Source: Paenibacillus sp. LS1
Lineage (GTDB): Bacteria; Bacillota; Bacilli; Paenibacillales; Paenibacillaceae
Assembly (NCBI RefSeq): GCF_026013365.1
Contig: NZ_JAPDOE010000002.1
Coordinates: 868,001 to 932,000, forward strand
Reading direction: 5' to 3'
DNA length: 64,000 nucleotides
The position numbers and the translations under genes were made by a program. The first letter of the stretch is position 1; every line of letters begins with the position of its first letter. The notes under the pieces are model-generated. The model saw only the letters and a program-made list of their open reading frames with translations, was not told where the DNA came from and did not search any database. Shown in pieces: positions 35,399-43,738 of the stretch.

Positions 35399-36301
35399 TC
35401 AGGTCTTGATTGCCCCTGTTAATACCCCTTTTGCAAAGTGCTTTTGCAGCATTGGGAAGAAACACATAATCGGTACCATCGTTACAAATACAGCCGCCAT
35501 TTTCATACCCATCGAGAAATTGCTCGCTTGGGCAGCATCCACACTGGATGCATTGGATGCGTTCGTCTGAGATGTGACGATAATATTTCGGAGTACGTTC
35601 TGCAGCGGTAGCTGATCCGCTTTTCGCAGGAATATCATCGCATCGTACCAACTGTTCCAGTAGGCCACACCGTAGAACAATGTGATTGTAGCCATAATTG
35701 GTGTAGCCAGCGGAAGAACAACAGAGAACAGAATTCTCCACTCTCCTGCACCATCCAGTCTCGCCGATTCCATCAGCGATTCAGGCAAGGTATAGAAGTA
35801 GTTCATCATCAGAATCATGTTAAAAGCACTGAAGCTTCCCGCCAGAATAACGGACCACAGCGTACCTGTAAGATGAAGTGATTTCATGATCAGGTACAGC
35901 GGTACGATACCACCATTGAAAATCATGGTGAACAATACCAGGAAAAAGAGAAACTTCTTGAACGGGAATTTGCTGCGACTAAGGCCATACGCCATGCTCG
36001 TTGTCAGGAACAAACTGAGCGGCAAGCCGATGGCGAGCAAAATAATTGTATTTTTGTACCCCGACAGAATCGTTCCATCAGCGAACAGCGCTCTATAGGA
36101 ATCCAATGTGAATTCTTTAGGGAACATCAAAAATGGATTGTCAGCATACTCTTTTTGTGTTGCAAACGAGATCATTATGACATTCCAGAATGGAATCAGA
36201 ATCATCAAGGCAAGCACAAGTAATATCGCAAATATGAAGTAATCGAGAAGTGTCATTCTTTCCGTGCCAATTCTAGGCTTTTTGTTAGCTTTCTTGCTCA
36301 T
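35399..36301 (-). CDS. Carbohydrate ABC permease, LplC type
   Basis: A 300-residue inner-membrane permease with six segments. The coupling motif ESARLDGAGEWRILFSVVLPLATP is at about 190-215. The C-terminal GAIKT is typical of LplC/YtcP proteins. GAGGAGGAG precedes the ATG. It pairs with the LplB-type permease 18 bases upstream. Confidence 0.92.
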   Translation of the reverse strand: MSKKANKKPRIGTERMTLLDYFIFAILLVLALMILIPFWNVIMISFATQKEYADNPFLMFPKEFTLDSYRALFADGTILSGYKNTIILLAIGLPLSLFLTTSMAYGLSRSKFPFKKFLFFLVLFTMIFNGGIVPLYLIMKSLHLTGTLWSVILAGSFSAFNMILMMNYFYTLPESLMESARLDGAGEWRILFSVVLPLATPIMATITLFYGVAYWNSWYDAMIFLRKADQLPLQNVLRNIIVTSQTNASNASSVDAAQASNFSMGMKMAAVFVTMVPIMCFFPMLQKHFAKGVLTGAIKT

Positions 36302-36319
36302 CTCATTTCTCCTCCTCTC

Positions 36320-37279
36320 TTATCGGAACAAACCGTCTCCGCCAAGCCACTTGGCAAATCTGTCAGCAAGAAGCAGCAAGGCCATATTCACCAGGGAACG
36401 GAACAAGCTGACCGCTGTCGAGAATGAGAAATCGGTTGATGACTGGAACGTAATCCGATAGATGTATACATCGAGTACTTCCGATACATTTTTGGTAGCG
36501 GCATTCGCCAAGTTGAAGATCTGGTCGAAACCGGAAGACATCAAGCCACCAACGGACAGAATAAACATGATCGTGATGGTTGGAAGGATGTTCGGTAAAG
36601 TAATTCTGAACATCTGTTGCATACGGGAAGCCCCGTCAATCTGTGCTGATTCATACTGATCCTGGTCAATACCGGAAATGGCAGCCAAGAATATAATTGC
36701 GCCCCATCCACTTGATTTCCAAATATCAGTTAACAGCAACATTGGTACAAAGTTGGATTCGGATCCCAGGAAGTTAATCGTTGGCAATCCGAGTAGTCCA
36801 AGCGCGCTGTTTACCAATCCGTCATATGCCAGCACATTGATGACTACGCCGGATACGATGATCCAGGACAAGAAGTGCGGGAACGTAAGAACGGTTTGGA
36901 ACAATTTTTTTCCTCTACGCATCCGCAATTCATTCAGCAACAACGCCAAAATGATCGGGAACGGGAACTGAATAATCAGTTTCAGAATATTGATGTACAG
37001 CGTACGCCATACTGCGTCGATAAAGGTCGGATCACGGAAAACATATTTGAAGTTCTCGAATCCGCTCCATGGACTTCCCCAGATGCCCAGGTTGGCCTTG
37101 TAATCTTTGAATGCCAGAGACAGGCCGCCCATCGGCATGTAGGCAAACAGGATTAGCCAGACAAGCCCCGGAATAAGCAGGGTGTATGTCATTCGGTGCT
37201 TCCAGATTTCAGTCCAGAGCGAATTGCCCTTCACGTTTCCCTTCAGCTTTTTGCTAGGTCCTTCGGCTGCAGGTTTCAC
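36320..37279 (-). CDS. Carbohydrate ABC permease, LplB type
   Basis: A 319-residue permease of the LplB/YtrF sugar group, with the motif YESAQIDGASRMQQMFRITLPNILPT. GTG 37279 was chosen because AGGAGA lies 6-7 bases before it; an earlier in-frame GTG at 37294 would contain this ribosome site. Its start lies 11 bases after the esterase stop. Confidence 0.9.
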   Translation of the reverse strand: MKPAAEGPSKKLKGNVKGNSLWTEIWKHRMTYTLLIPGLVWLILFAYMPMGGLSLAFKDYKANLGIWGSPWSGFENFKYVFRDPTFIDAVWRTLYINILKLIIQFPFPIILALLLNELRMRRGKKLFQTVLTFPHFLSWIIVSGVVINVLAYDGLVNSALGLLGLPTINFLGSESNFVPMLLLTDIWKSSGWGAIIFLAAISGIDQDQYESAQIDGASRMQQMFRITLPNILPTITIMFILSVGGLMSSGFDQIFNLANAATKNVSEVLDVYIYRITFQSSTDFSFSTAVSLFRSLVNMALLLLADRFAKWLGGDGLFR

Positions 37280-37290
37280 ATTGCATCTCC

Positions 37291-38055
37291 TCACTCTACT
37301 GTGGTCTTGTCGTTGTACAGAAAATCAAACATCGTTCTCAGGTGGTGCTCCCAAAATCTCCATTCATGAGCCCCCGGCGTCTCCACATACCGAAAATCAA
37401 AGGCCGCCCCCTCCATGTATTTCGCATAATCGCGATTCATCTCCACGAAGGGGTCACTGTCGCCGCAGCAACTGAGGATATCCGGTAAAGGTACACCCTG
37501 TTCCAGCAGCTTGGCCGACAGTTTGTAAATATCCTGATCGGCTTTCACCTGTAACCGTTCTCCAAAAACCGCTTTCATTTCCTTGATCATGGTCGCTGGC
37601 ATATGGGGATCATGAAGCCTTGTCTGGATATCCGTAACGCCGGATAAAGACACTACTTTGCGATATCGCTCTGGATAAGTTAGCCCACATTTCAGTGCAC
37701 CATATCCACCCATGGATAAACCGGCAACGTACGTTTTCTCCGGATCAGGATTCAGATTGAGTAGACGCTTGCATACTTCAGGTAACTCCTGAGTGATGTA
37801 GTGGAAGTAATTCAGGCCGTATTCCATATCGGTGTAATAGCTTCGATTCGCTTCTGGCATAATGACGGTACAGCCGTATTGCGCTGCATACATCTCAATT
37901 GTGGTTAACCGCTGCCAGGTACTCGCATTATCGCCTGCCCCGTGCAACAGATATAGTGTACCGCCTGAAGTCTCTCCGGAGTCACTGGACACAACATGTA
38001 TGCTCGTATTCATGCATAAGGTTGGCGATCCAGTTTCGATCGTTATATGTGCCAT
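37291..38055 (-). CDS. Alpha/beta-hydrolase esterase (EstA/acetyl-xylan-esterase-like)
   Basis: A 254-residue cytosolic esterase of the esterase-D fold. The nucleophile Ser is in AGLSMGGYGALK (about 115), the Asp in CCGDSDPF and the His in GAHEWRFWE. The oxyanion region is LLHGAGDNASTW. As the first gene of the sugar operon it may strip acetyl or feruloyl groups from imported oligosaccharides before GH3 attack. GAGAGGGG lies upstream of the ATG. Confidence 0.88.
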   Translation of the reverse strand: MAHITIETGSPTLCMNTSIHVVSSDSGETSGGTLYLLHGAGDNASTWQRLTTIEMYAAQYGCTVIMPEANRSYYTDMEYGLNYFHYITQELPEVCKRLLNLNPDPEKTYVAGLSMGGYGALKCGLTYPERYRKVVSLSGVTDIQTRLHDPHMPATMIKEMKAVFGERLQVKADQDIYKLSAKLLEQGVPLPDILSCCGDSDPFVEMNRDYAKYMEGAAFDFRYVETPGAHEWRFWEHHLRTMFDFLYNDKTTVE

Positions 38056-38156
38056 AATGTAACCCCTCTCATCATCGCCTGCTGTCTTTACTCATTCGTT
38101 TCTCTGGCGTTGGATTGCAGGCTGTTGTAGATTCCCTTGTATTACGATGGGTTATC

Positions 38157-38180
38157 GAAACGATTTTCTCGAATCGTTTC
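38157..38180. promoter_or_regulatory. Operator palindrome 1 of the sugar operon
   Basis: GAAACGATT-N6-AATCGTTTC, a perfect 9-bp inverted repeat, about 100 bases before the esterase start. Its size suits a LacI-type dimer. Confidence 0.7.
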
Positions 38181-38233
38181 AAAACATAGCCAACGTTGAT
38201 TCACATGGACTTCATTACAACACTTTTGATGTG

Positions 38234-38257
38234 GAAGCGATTTCTTCGAATCGTTTC
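38234..38257. promoter_or_regulatory. Operator palindrome 2 of the sugar operon
   Basis: GAAGCGATT-N6-AATCGTTTC, the same layout with one mismatch. It lies 77 bp from site 1, far enough for DNA looping. The rest of 38056-38527 shows only AT-rich promoter-like DNA and the site at 38472. Confidence 0.7.
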
Positions 38258-38471
38258 GAATAAATCATAAGCCCGATGAGTAAATCCTGTCAATAACCTT
38301 TTTACAAATTTCGCGTTATTTTCTCGAAAACATGCTTTTTAAAGCCTGAATTTGCGCCCAAAGACACTATTATTGCGAAAAAATGAAATTTTAGTCAGTG
38401 CTATTACAACTTTAATTGACACCAAACCAGGTTTATACTAACATGGGTTCTGATTTTACAATCGAATTACG

Positions 38472-38481
38472 GAAACGTTTC
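38472..38481. promoter_or_regulatory. Compact operator upstream of the serine hydrolase gene
   Basis: GAAACGTTTC is a perfect 10-bp palindrome 46 bases before the ATG at 38528. It shares its half-site with the two sites of the divergent sugar operon, lacking their spacer. Confidence 0.5.
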
Positions 38482-38527
38482 ACCAACCGATTTTACTCAG
38501 GTTTCACCTGATATTAGGGAGGTTAAT

Positions 38528-39439
38528 ATGTCTGAGAAACTCGAAGGCTTCATCCAAACGATTACTGAGCAGCAATTGAACGTTTTCTCCATTCGCATAT
38601 TACAAAAAGGACATCTGTTTGCCCATTGGGATCGTGATAAGGATCAGCGCCGGGTACAACATTCCATTAGCAAATCCTTCACCTGTATGGCTGTTGGACT
38701 TGCACTTGAAGAAGGTCTGATACATCTGGATGCCACACTTGGTGATTATTTCTCTTATGATCATGTACCCATTGCACAGCACTATCTCCCCTCGCCGCGG
38801 GAACTGAAGTTACGCGACCTTCTCCGAATGTCTTCAGGCCATGACTCGCCGCCTCTTTGGGCGGATGAACGAGCTTCGTTGACCGAGAAGGATTGGGCGA
38901 AATATTACATGTCGCTGCCTCTGGACCGAATGCCTGGAGAACAATTTACTTACAGCAGTGGCGATACGTTTATGATCTCGGCCATGCTGCAGGCTGCTAT
39001 CGGCCAAACCGTGAAAGATTACCTGACTCCACGGTTATTTGAGCCGCTTGGCATTCATGATGTAGAGTGGGAAACCTCTCCACTGGGGGTAACACTCGGC
39101 TGTGCTGGTCTTTGCATAAGCAATGAGGAACTAAGTCGATTTGCACAATTACTGCTGCAGGAGGGCCTCTGGGAAGGCACAAAGCTTGTACCTGCGGATT
39201 GGATTAGACAAGCTACGTCCAGACAGATCGAAACGACTGGAGACGGTGATTGGGGAAAAGGTTATGGGTATCAGTTCTGGATGTGTTCCCATGATGCTTA
39301 CCGCGCCGATGGCGCCTATGGACAGTTGTGTATCATCCTTCCCTCAAGGGAAGCTGTCATATGTATTAACAGTGAGGAAGAAAATATGCAAGGCATCCTG
39401 AATGCCGTATGGGATGAGATTTTACCTATATGCTTTTAA
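38528..39439 (+). CDS. Serine hydrolase (beta-lactamase / penicillin-binding family)
   Basis: A 303-residue protein of the class C-like group. The active Ser and Lys are in HSISKSFT (SxSK). The Tyr motif is YSSGDTF, and the third box is probably in RADGAYGQL (HxG-like). No signal peptide is present, so it is probably an intracellular esterase or amidase and not a secreted lactamase. GGGAGG lies 5 bases before the ATG. It diverges from the sugar operon and may be co-regulated with it. Confidence 0.87.
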   Translation: MSEKLEGFIQTITEQQLNVFSIRILQKGHLFAHWDRDKDQRRVQHSISKSFTCMAVGLALEEGLIHLDATLGDYFSYDHVPIAQHYLPSPRELKLRDLLRMSSGHDSPPLWADERASLTEKDWAKYYMSLPLDRMPGEQFTYSSGDTFMISAMLQAAIGQTVKDYLTPRLFEPLGIHDVEWETSPLGVTLGCAGLCISNEELSRFAQLLLQEGLWEGTKLVPADWIRQATSRQIETTGDGDWGKGYGYQFWMCSHDAYRADGAYGQLCIILPSREAVICINSEEENMQGILNAVWDEILPICF

Positions 39440-39508
39440 CGCAAGTTTACGTATTTTCCTTTTGTTCATATCGAACCGTACCATCGGCTGGATATTAAAA
39501 CAAAAAAA

Positions 39509-39538
39509 ACGCCACGGGGTCAATGGACCCCATGACGT
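39509..39538 (-). terminator. Terminator of the abrB-like gene
   Basis: ACGCCACGGGGTC (39509-39521), loop AATG, GACCCCATGACGT (39526-39538), two mismatches. On the minus strand a run of T (complement of 39502-39508) follows. Confidence 0.8.
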
Positions 39539-39544
39539 GATTTC

Positions 39545-39799
39545 TTACCCGTGCTGTGGAAGCTGAGTCATTTCATCTAAACATTGTGCGCATATGTAAC
39601 GCTCTTTGAACTCGTTGACTTCCTCGATGGAGCCGCAGAAAATACATTTTGGACGATATCTCTCCAAGATAATATGGTCCCCTTGTACTAAGATCTCTAC
39701 AGGATCTCCCTCGTTCATTTGATACCTTTTACGCAAAGATTTAGGCAATACGATCCTACCTAATTGGTCAACTTTGCGAACTACTCCAGCTGGCTTCAT
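39545..39799 (-). CDS. abrB: AbrB-like transition-state regulator with two CxxC pairs
   Basis: An 84-residue DNA-binding protein. The N-terminal swapped-hairpin domain GVVRKVDQLGRIVLPKSLRKRY...DPVEILVQGDHIILERY matches AbrB. The C-terminal 35 residues differ from Bacillus AbrB and carry CIFC (52-55) and CAQC (70-73), an apparent zinc ribbon. It probably represses stationary-phase genes; the operon is monocistronic with its own terminator. Confidence 0.9.
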   Translation of the reverse strand: MKPAGVVRKVDQLGRIVLPKSLRKRYQMNEGDPVEILVQGDHIILERYRPKCIFCGSIEEVNEFKERYICAQCLDEMTQLPQHG

Positions 39800-39966
39800 A
39801 GCTACGGCACACCTCTCCTATCTTACTCTAAATTTCTAGGTACATTTGTACTATGTTTATAGATTCGCCAACATTTTGTCGAATCCTGCTGGAAATAAAC
39901 ATTTTTTGTCCTTTTTTTTGAAAAATGTTTTTTTACCGAATTCTAGCCGTCATTAATAACCCGAAT

Positions 39967-40434
39967 TTAACCCTCTAACCCCGGAAAATCAAGCTGACGC
40001 AATGCTTCATACACAATAATTGCTGCCGAATTGGACAGATTTAATGATCTAACGTCACCAGTCATTGGCATTTTCATACATGTGTCAGGATTCGCAGCAA
40101 TTAATTCAGGCGGCAGGCCTTTAGTCTCTTTACCAAAGACAAGGAAATCCCCATCTTGAAATTTAAAATCACTGTATCGATTCTTGGCCTTCGTAGTTGC
40201 GTAGAAGAAACGACCTTCCGAATATTTTTCCTGAACCTCTTCGAATGAATCGTGGTATTCAATATGAACGGCATGCCAGTAATCCAGCCCTGCTCGTTTC
40301 AATGTAGCATCATCTGTTCGAAATCCAAGTGGACGCACGAGATGCAGATGGGTACCGGTTGCCGCACAAGTACGCGAAATATTCCCTGTGTTTGCCGGAA
40401 TTTCTGGTTCAACCAGAACGATGTGTAAAGCCAT
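39967..40434 (-). CDS. trmL: tRNA (cytidine/uridine-34-2'-O)-methyltransferase
   Basis: A 155-residue SPOUT methyltransferase. Family signatures seen are LVEPEIPANTGNISRTCAATG, LRPLG-like HLVRPLGF, FGKETKGLP and the C-terminal knot RSLNLSNSAAIIVYEALRQ. It methylates the ribose of the wobble base in tRNA-Leu, using S-adenosylmethionine. AAGGAG precedes the ATG by 11 bases. Confidence 0.95.
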   Translation of the reverse strand: MALHIVLVEPEIPANTGNISRTCAATGTHLHLVRPLGFRTDDATLKRAGLDYWHAVHIEYHDSFEEVQEKYSEGRFFYATTKAKNRYSDFKFQDGDFLVFGKETKGLPPELIAANPDTCMKMPMTGDVRSLNLSNSAAIIVYEALRQLDFPGLEG

Positions 40435-40491
40435 ATGTGTTCAATCTCCTTTTCATTTCATGTTGACGACAACCCTCTAATCTTAAAGAAA

Positions 40492-40519
40492 AGCCCTCCA
40501 CACGTCAATGTGGAAGGCT
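40492..40519 (-). terminator. Terminator of serC
   Basis: AGCCCTCCACA, loop CGTCAA, TGTGGAAGGCT, one mismatch; the minus strand continues TTTTCTTT. Confidence 0.8.
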
Positions 40520-40572
40520 CTGGTAAGGCACAGGATTAGACACGAAGGTCCATGACACAGTACCTATACTAA

Positions 40573-41661
40573 TTATCCATTTGTCTTCTGGAAGTGGCTC
40601 ATGAAGTCTGTAAGTGCCTTAACACTCTCATAAGGAGCAGCATTGTAAATGGAGGCACGGAGACCACCGACACTGCGATGTCCTTTCAGACCTACGAATC
40701 CTTCTTCCTCGGATGCTTTAATGAACTTTTTCTCCAGTTCCTCAGAAGCAAGACGGAAGGTTACATTCATGAGGGAACGATCTTCTACTTCCACACAACC
40801 ACGGTAGAAATCACCGGAAGAATCAATTGTGTTATAGAGCAATTCCGCTTTTTTCGTATTTTTTTGCTCAATACCAGCCAGTCCGCCCTGTTCTTCAATC
40901 CACTTCAATACTTCATTCACCATATATACGGAGAAGGAAGGTGGCGTATTGTATAGGGAGTTGTTGTCTACATGTGTGCTGTAACGAAGCATGGTTGGAA
41001 TCGTTTTAGGCGATTCGCTCACCAGCTCCTCACGAGCAATTACAACCGTAATTCCGGATGGACCCAGGTTTTTCTGTGCACCGGCGTAGATCATGCCGAA
41101 TTGATTGAGATCGAATGGTTTACAGAAAATATCACTCGACATGTCCGCAATCAGAGGTACTGAACCCGTATCCGGGAATGACTTGAATTGCGTACCTTCA
41201 ATCGTTTCGTTGGAAGTCAGATGCACATAAGCCGTACGTTCCGGCAAACTCAGATTCGAAACATCCGGCAATTTCATGAATTTCTCCGCTTCCGAAGATG
41301 CAGCAACATGTGTCTCGCCGATCAACTTCGCCTCAGACAGAGCCTTCTTGGCCCAGCTGCCAGTCATTACGTAACTTGCTGTCTGTCCTGCTCCGAGCAG
41401 GTTCATAGGCAGCATCGCGAACTGAGTGCTTGCACCGCCCTGCAGAAAGAGAACCTTGTATCCTTTTGGATTGCCTAGAAGCGACAACAAGCGCTCCTGA
41501 GCTTCATTATGTACAGACTCGTACACCGCTCCACGGTGAGACATCTCCATAATCGACATGCCTGTATTACGAAAATCTACAAATTCCGCCTGTGCACGCT
41601 CCAGTACCTCAAGTGGTAACGCCGCAGGCCCTGCATTAAAGTTATACGCTCTTTTTGTCAC
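40573..41661 (-). CDS. serC: Phosphoserine aminotransferase
   Basis: A 362-residue PLP enzyme of serine biosynthesis, converting 3-phosphohydroxypyruvate and glutamate to phosphoserine. It opens KRAYNFNAGPAALPLEVL, with MSHRG in the substrate site and the PLP Lys in YAGAQKNLGPSG. GTG 41661 was chosen: GGGCGGGGGA lies just upstream and the length fits the family. An ATG at 41697 has no ribosome site. Confidence 0.95.
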   Translation of the reverse strand: MTKRAYNFNAGPAALPLEVLERAQAEFVDFRNTGMSIMEMSHRGAVYESVHNEAQERLLSLLGNPKGYKVLFLQGGASTQFAMLPMNLLGAGQTASYVMTGSWAKKALSEAKLIGETHVAASSEAEKFMKLPDVSNLSLPERTAYVHLTSNETIEGTQFKSFPDTGSVPLIADMSSDIFCKPFDLNQFGMIYAGAQKNLGPSGITVVIAREELVSESPKTIPTMLRYSTHVDNNSLYNTPPSFSVYMVNEVLKWIEEQGGLAGIEQKNTKKAELLYNTIDSSGDFYRGCVEVEDRSLMNVTFRLASEELEKKFIKASEEEGFVGLKGHRSVGGLRASIYNAAPYESVKALTDFMSHFQKTNG

Positions 41662-41835
41662 AAAATCCCCCGCCCTTTCCATCCGTAACTCTGACATACT
41701 AAGTGAATATTATCGCTATGATATCAGTATTCTCTATCTGCTTCAAGGGCAATATGCACTGAAGTGTTGAATTCAGGTCATCAAATTCCTTTATCACCCT
41801 GCAAAGTTAAAGCACTACATTGTTTAATTCAAGGA

Positions 41836-41866
41836 AAAGCCTCCGAGAGCGTGTCCCGGAGGCTTT
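41836..41866 (-). terminator. Terminator of glnA
   Basis: AAAGCCTCCG (41836-41845) pairs perfectly with CGGAGGCTTT (41857-41866); TTCCTTG follows on the minus strand. Confidence 0.8.
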
Positions 41867-41900
41867 AAGTTGGAACAAGAGCTGTTCCGACCCCGACTGA

Positions 41901-43325
41901 TTAGCAGTCGAAGTATAGGCTGTACTCGTGCGGATGAATGCGGATCGCTACTGCTTTTGCTTCATCACGTTTGAGGTTGATGTAGTTTTCAATGAATTCT
42001 TTCGTGAATACGCCGCCTTCAGTCAAGAACTCGTTATCAGCTGCCAATGCATCCAGTGCTTCTTCGAGGGAAGCTGGTACACTGCGGATGTTTTCTTTAT
42101 CTGCATCAGACAGGTCATAGATGTTTTTGTCGAGCGGACCATATCCAAGCTCAGTTGGGTTGATTTTACGTTTGATTCCATCCAGACCAGCCATCAGCAT
42201 TGCGGAGAATGCCAAGTATGGGTTAGCTGTGGAGTCAGGTGTACGGAACTCGATACGACAACCTTTAGGTGTCACAGCTGCAACCGGAATACGAACTGCT
42301 GCAGAACGGTTACCTTTGGAGTAAACCAAGTTTACTGGTGCTTCGTAACCAGGTACGAGACGTTTGAACGAGTTCGTACTAGGGTTAGTCAAAGCGATCA
42401 GTGCCGGAGCATGGTACAAGATACCTCCGATGTAGTGCAAAGCCATTTCACTCAGGTTAGCATATCCCGTTTTGTCATAGAACAATGGGGAATCGCCATC
42501 GAAGATGGATTGGTGAACGTGCATTCCGCTACCATTATCACCGAACAATGGTTTTGGCATGAATGTCGCTACTTTACCATATTGACGTGCAGTGTTGTGC
42601 ACGATGTATTTGTATGCAAGCAGGTTATCTGCTGTTTTCTTCAGTGTATCAAAACGGAAGTTGATTTCGGCTTGACCCGCTGTCGCCACTTCATGGTGAT
42701 GACGCTCGATCGACAGGCCTGCTTCTTCCAAAAGGCGACACATTTCGCTACGAATGTCTTGTTGTGTATCCACTGGCGCTACTGGAACATATCCGCCTTT
42801 AGTGCGAACTTTGAAGCCCAGGTTTCCGCCTTCTTCTTTGCGGTTTGTGTTCCAAGAAGCTTCTTCGGAATCTACGAAGTAGGAAGAGCTATTCGTGCCG
42901 CTCTCATAACGTACATCGTCGAAGATGAAGAACTCGGATTCAGGTGCGAAGAATGCCGCTGTACCTACACCGCTCTCTTGCAAATAAGCTTCTGCTTTAA
43001 CAGCGATGCTACGTGGGTCACGCTCATAACGCTCGCCATCCGGAGTGAAGATATCACACATAACATTCAATGTAGGGTGTGCAGTGAACGGATCGACATA
43101 AGTCGCTTCAGGATCTGGCATCATAACCATATCGGACTCTTCAATTCCGCGGAAACCTTGGATAGAAGAACCGTCAAAAGCTACTCCATTTACGAACGTG
43201 TCTGCATCAACAGCCGAAGCTGGCAACGAGATGTGATGTGCACGACCAGCTAAATCTACAAAACGAAAATCTACCCACTCGATGTTGTTCTCTTGAATTG
43301 ATTTCAATACGTTTTCAACCGACAT
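41901..43325 (-). CDS. glnA: Glutamine synthetase, type I
   Basis: A 474-residue ligase making glutamine from glutamate, ammonia and ATP. Signatures are FDGSSIQGF, the metal site FFAPESEFFIFD, GSGMHVHQS and the Glu-flap region KRLVPGYEAPVN. It is longer than the 444-residue enzyme of Bacillus. It carries a region like the beta subtype, KNIYDL, where enterobacterial enzymes have the adenylylated Tyr. Bacillota normally lack the adenylyltransferase, so the Tyr is probably not modified. ATG 43325 has GGGAGG 8 bases upstream. It is monocistronic, not next to glnR. Confidence 0.95.
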   Translation of the reverse strand: MSVENVLKSIQENNIEWVDFRFVDLAGRAHHISLPASAVDADTFVNGVAFDGSSIQGFRGIEESDMVMMPDPEATYVDPFTAHPTLNVMCDIFTPDGERYERDPRSIAVKAEAYLQESGVGTAAFFAPESEFFIFDDVRYESGTNSSSYFVDSEEASWNTNRKEEGGNLGFKVRTKGGYVPVAPVDTQQDIRSEMCRLLEEAGLSIERHHHEVATAGQAEINFRFDTLKKTADNLLAYKYIVHNTARQYGKVATFMPKPLFGDNGSGMHVHQSIFDGDSPLFYDKTGYANLSEMALHYIGGILYHAPALIALTNPSTNSFKRLVPGYEAPVNLVYSKGNRSAAVRIPVAAVTPKGCRIEFRTPDSTANPYLAFSAMLMAGLDGIKRKINPTELGYGPLDKNIYDLSDADKENIRSVPASLEEALDALAADNEFLTEGGVFTKEFIENYINLKRDEAKAVAIRIHPHEYSLYFDC

Positions 43326-43404
43326 GTATTCGTCCTCCCAAATATTCCGAACATTAAACAACCCCACTAAGAAAATGTCTAAATTCGAATTTTTTTCTGT
43401 CGTC

Positions 43405-43434
43405 ATTATAAATTTTAAAACATGACATCGTCAA
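43405..43434 (-). promoter_or_regulatory. glnA promoter
   Basis: -35 TTGACG (43429-43434), 18-bp spacer, -10 TATAAT (43405-43410) on the minus strand, about 80 bases before the start codon. Confidence 0.75.
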
Positions 43435-43462
43435 TACTTATGTAAGGTATTTTTTGAAGGGA

Positions 43463-43479
43463 TGTTAGATATACTCACA
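43463..43479. promoter_or_regulatory. GlnR/TnrA-type box upstream of glnA
   Basis: TGTTA-GATATAC-TCACA matches TGTNA-N7-TNACA, and fits the longer Bacillus consensus with one mismatch. It sits 28 bp upstream of the -35 box, a place better suited to activation or looping than to simple blocking. Confidence 0.65.
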
Positions 43480-43646
43480 CTTTATAAATAACATAAATTC
43501 ATATAACAACTATTTTTATATATATTTAACTGGTTTAATGCGGTAAAGCGACCCCTATTTTAACCTAAATCATGGAAAAAACTTCACATCATAAATGTTT
43601 CTTATCACTATTGATTAATAAATACGTTCAAAACTGCAAAATATGC

Positions 43647-43705
43647 AAAAAACCGAGCATCTATCTGATTCCGTTGCAATGAACGAGACCAGAGGAGATG
43701 CCCGG
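43647..43705 (-). terminator. Terminator of the DAHP synthase gene
   Basis: CCGAGCATCT (43653-43662) pairs with AGATGCCCGG (43696-43705) around a long loop; six T follow on the minus strand. Confidence 0.7.
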
Positions 43706-43738
43706 ATGATGATCCAGACCTTGACTATGAAATTCTTA

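Noticed and set aside
41928-43253. A 441-codon open frame antisense to glnA
   Set aside because: It is rich in Cys, Phe and Val without any domain and mirrors the codon bias of glnA. It is a shadow frame.
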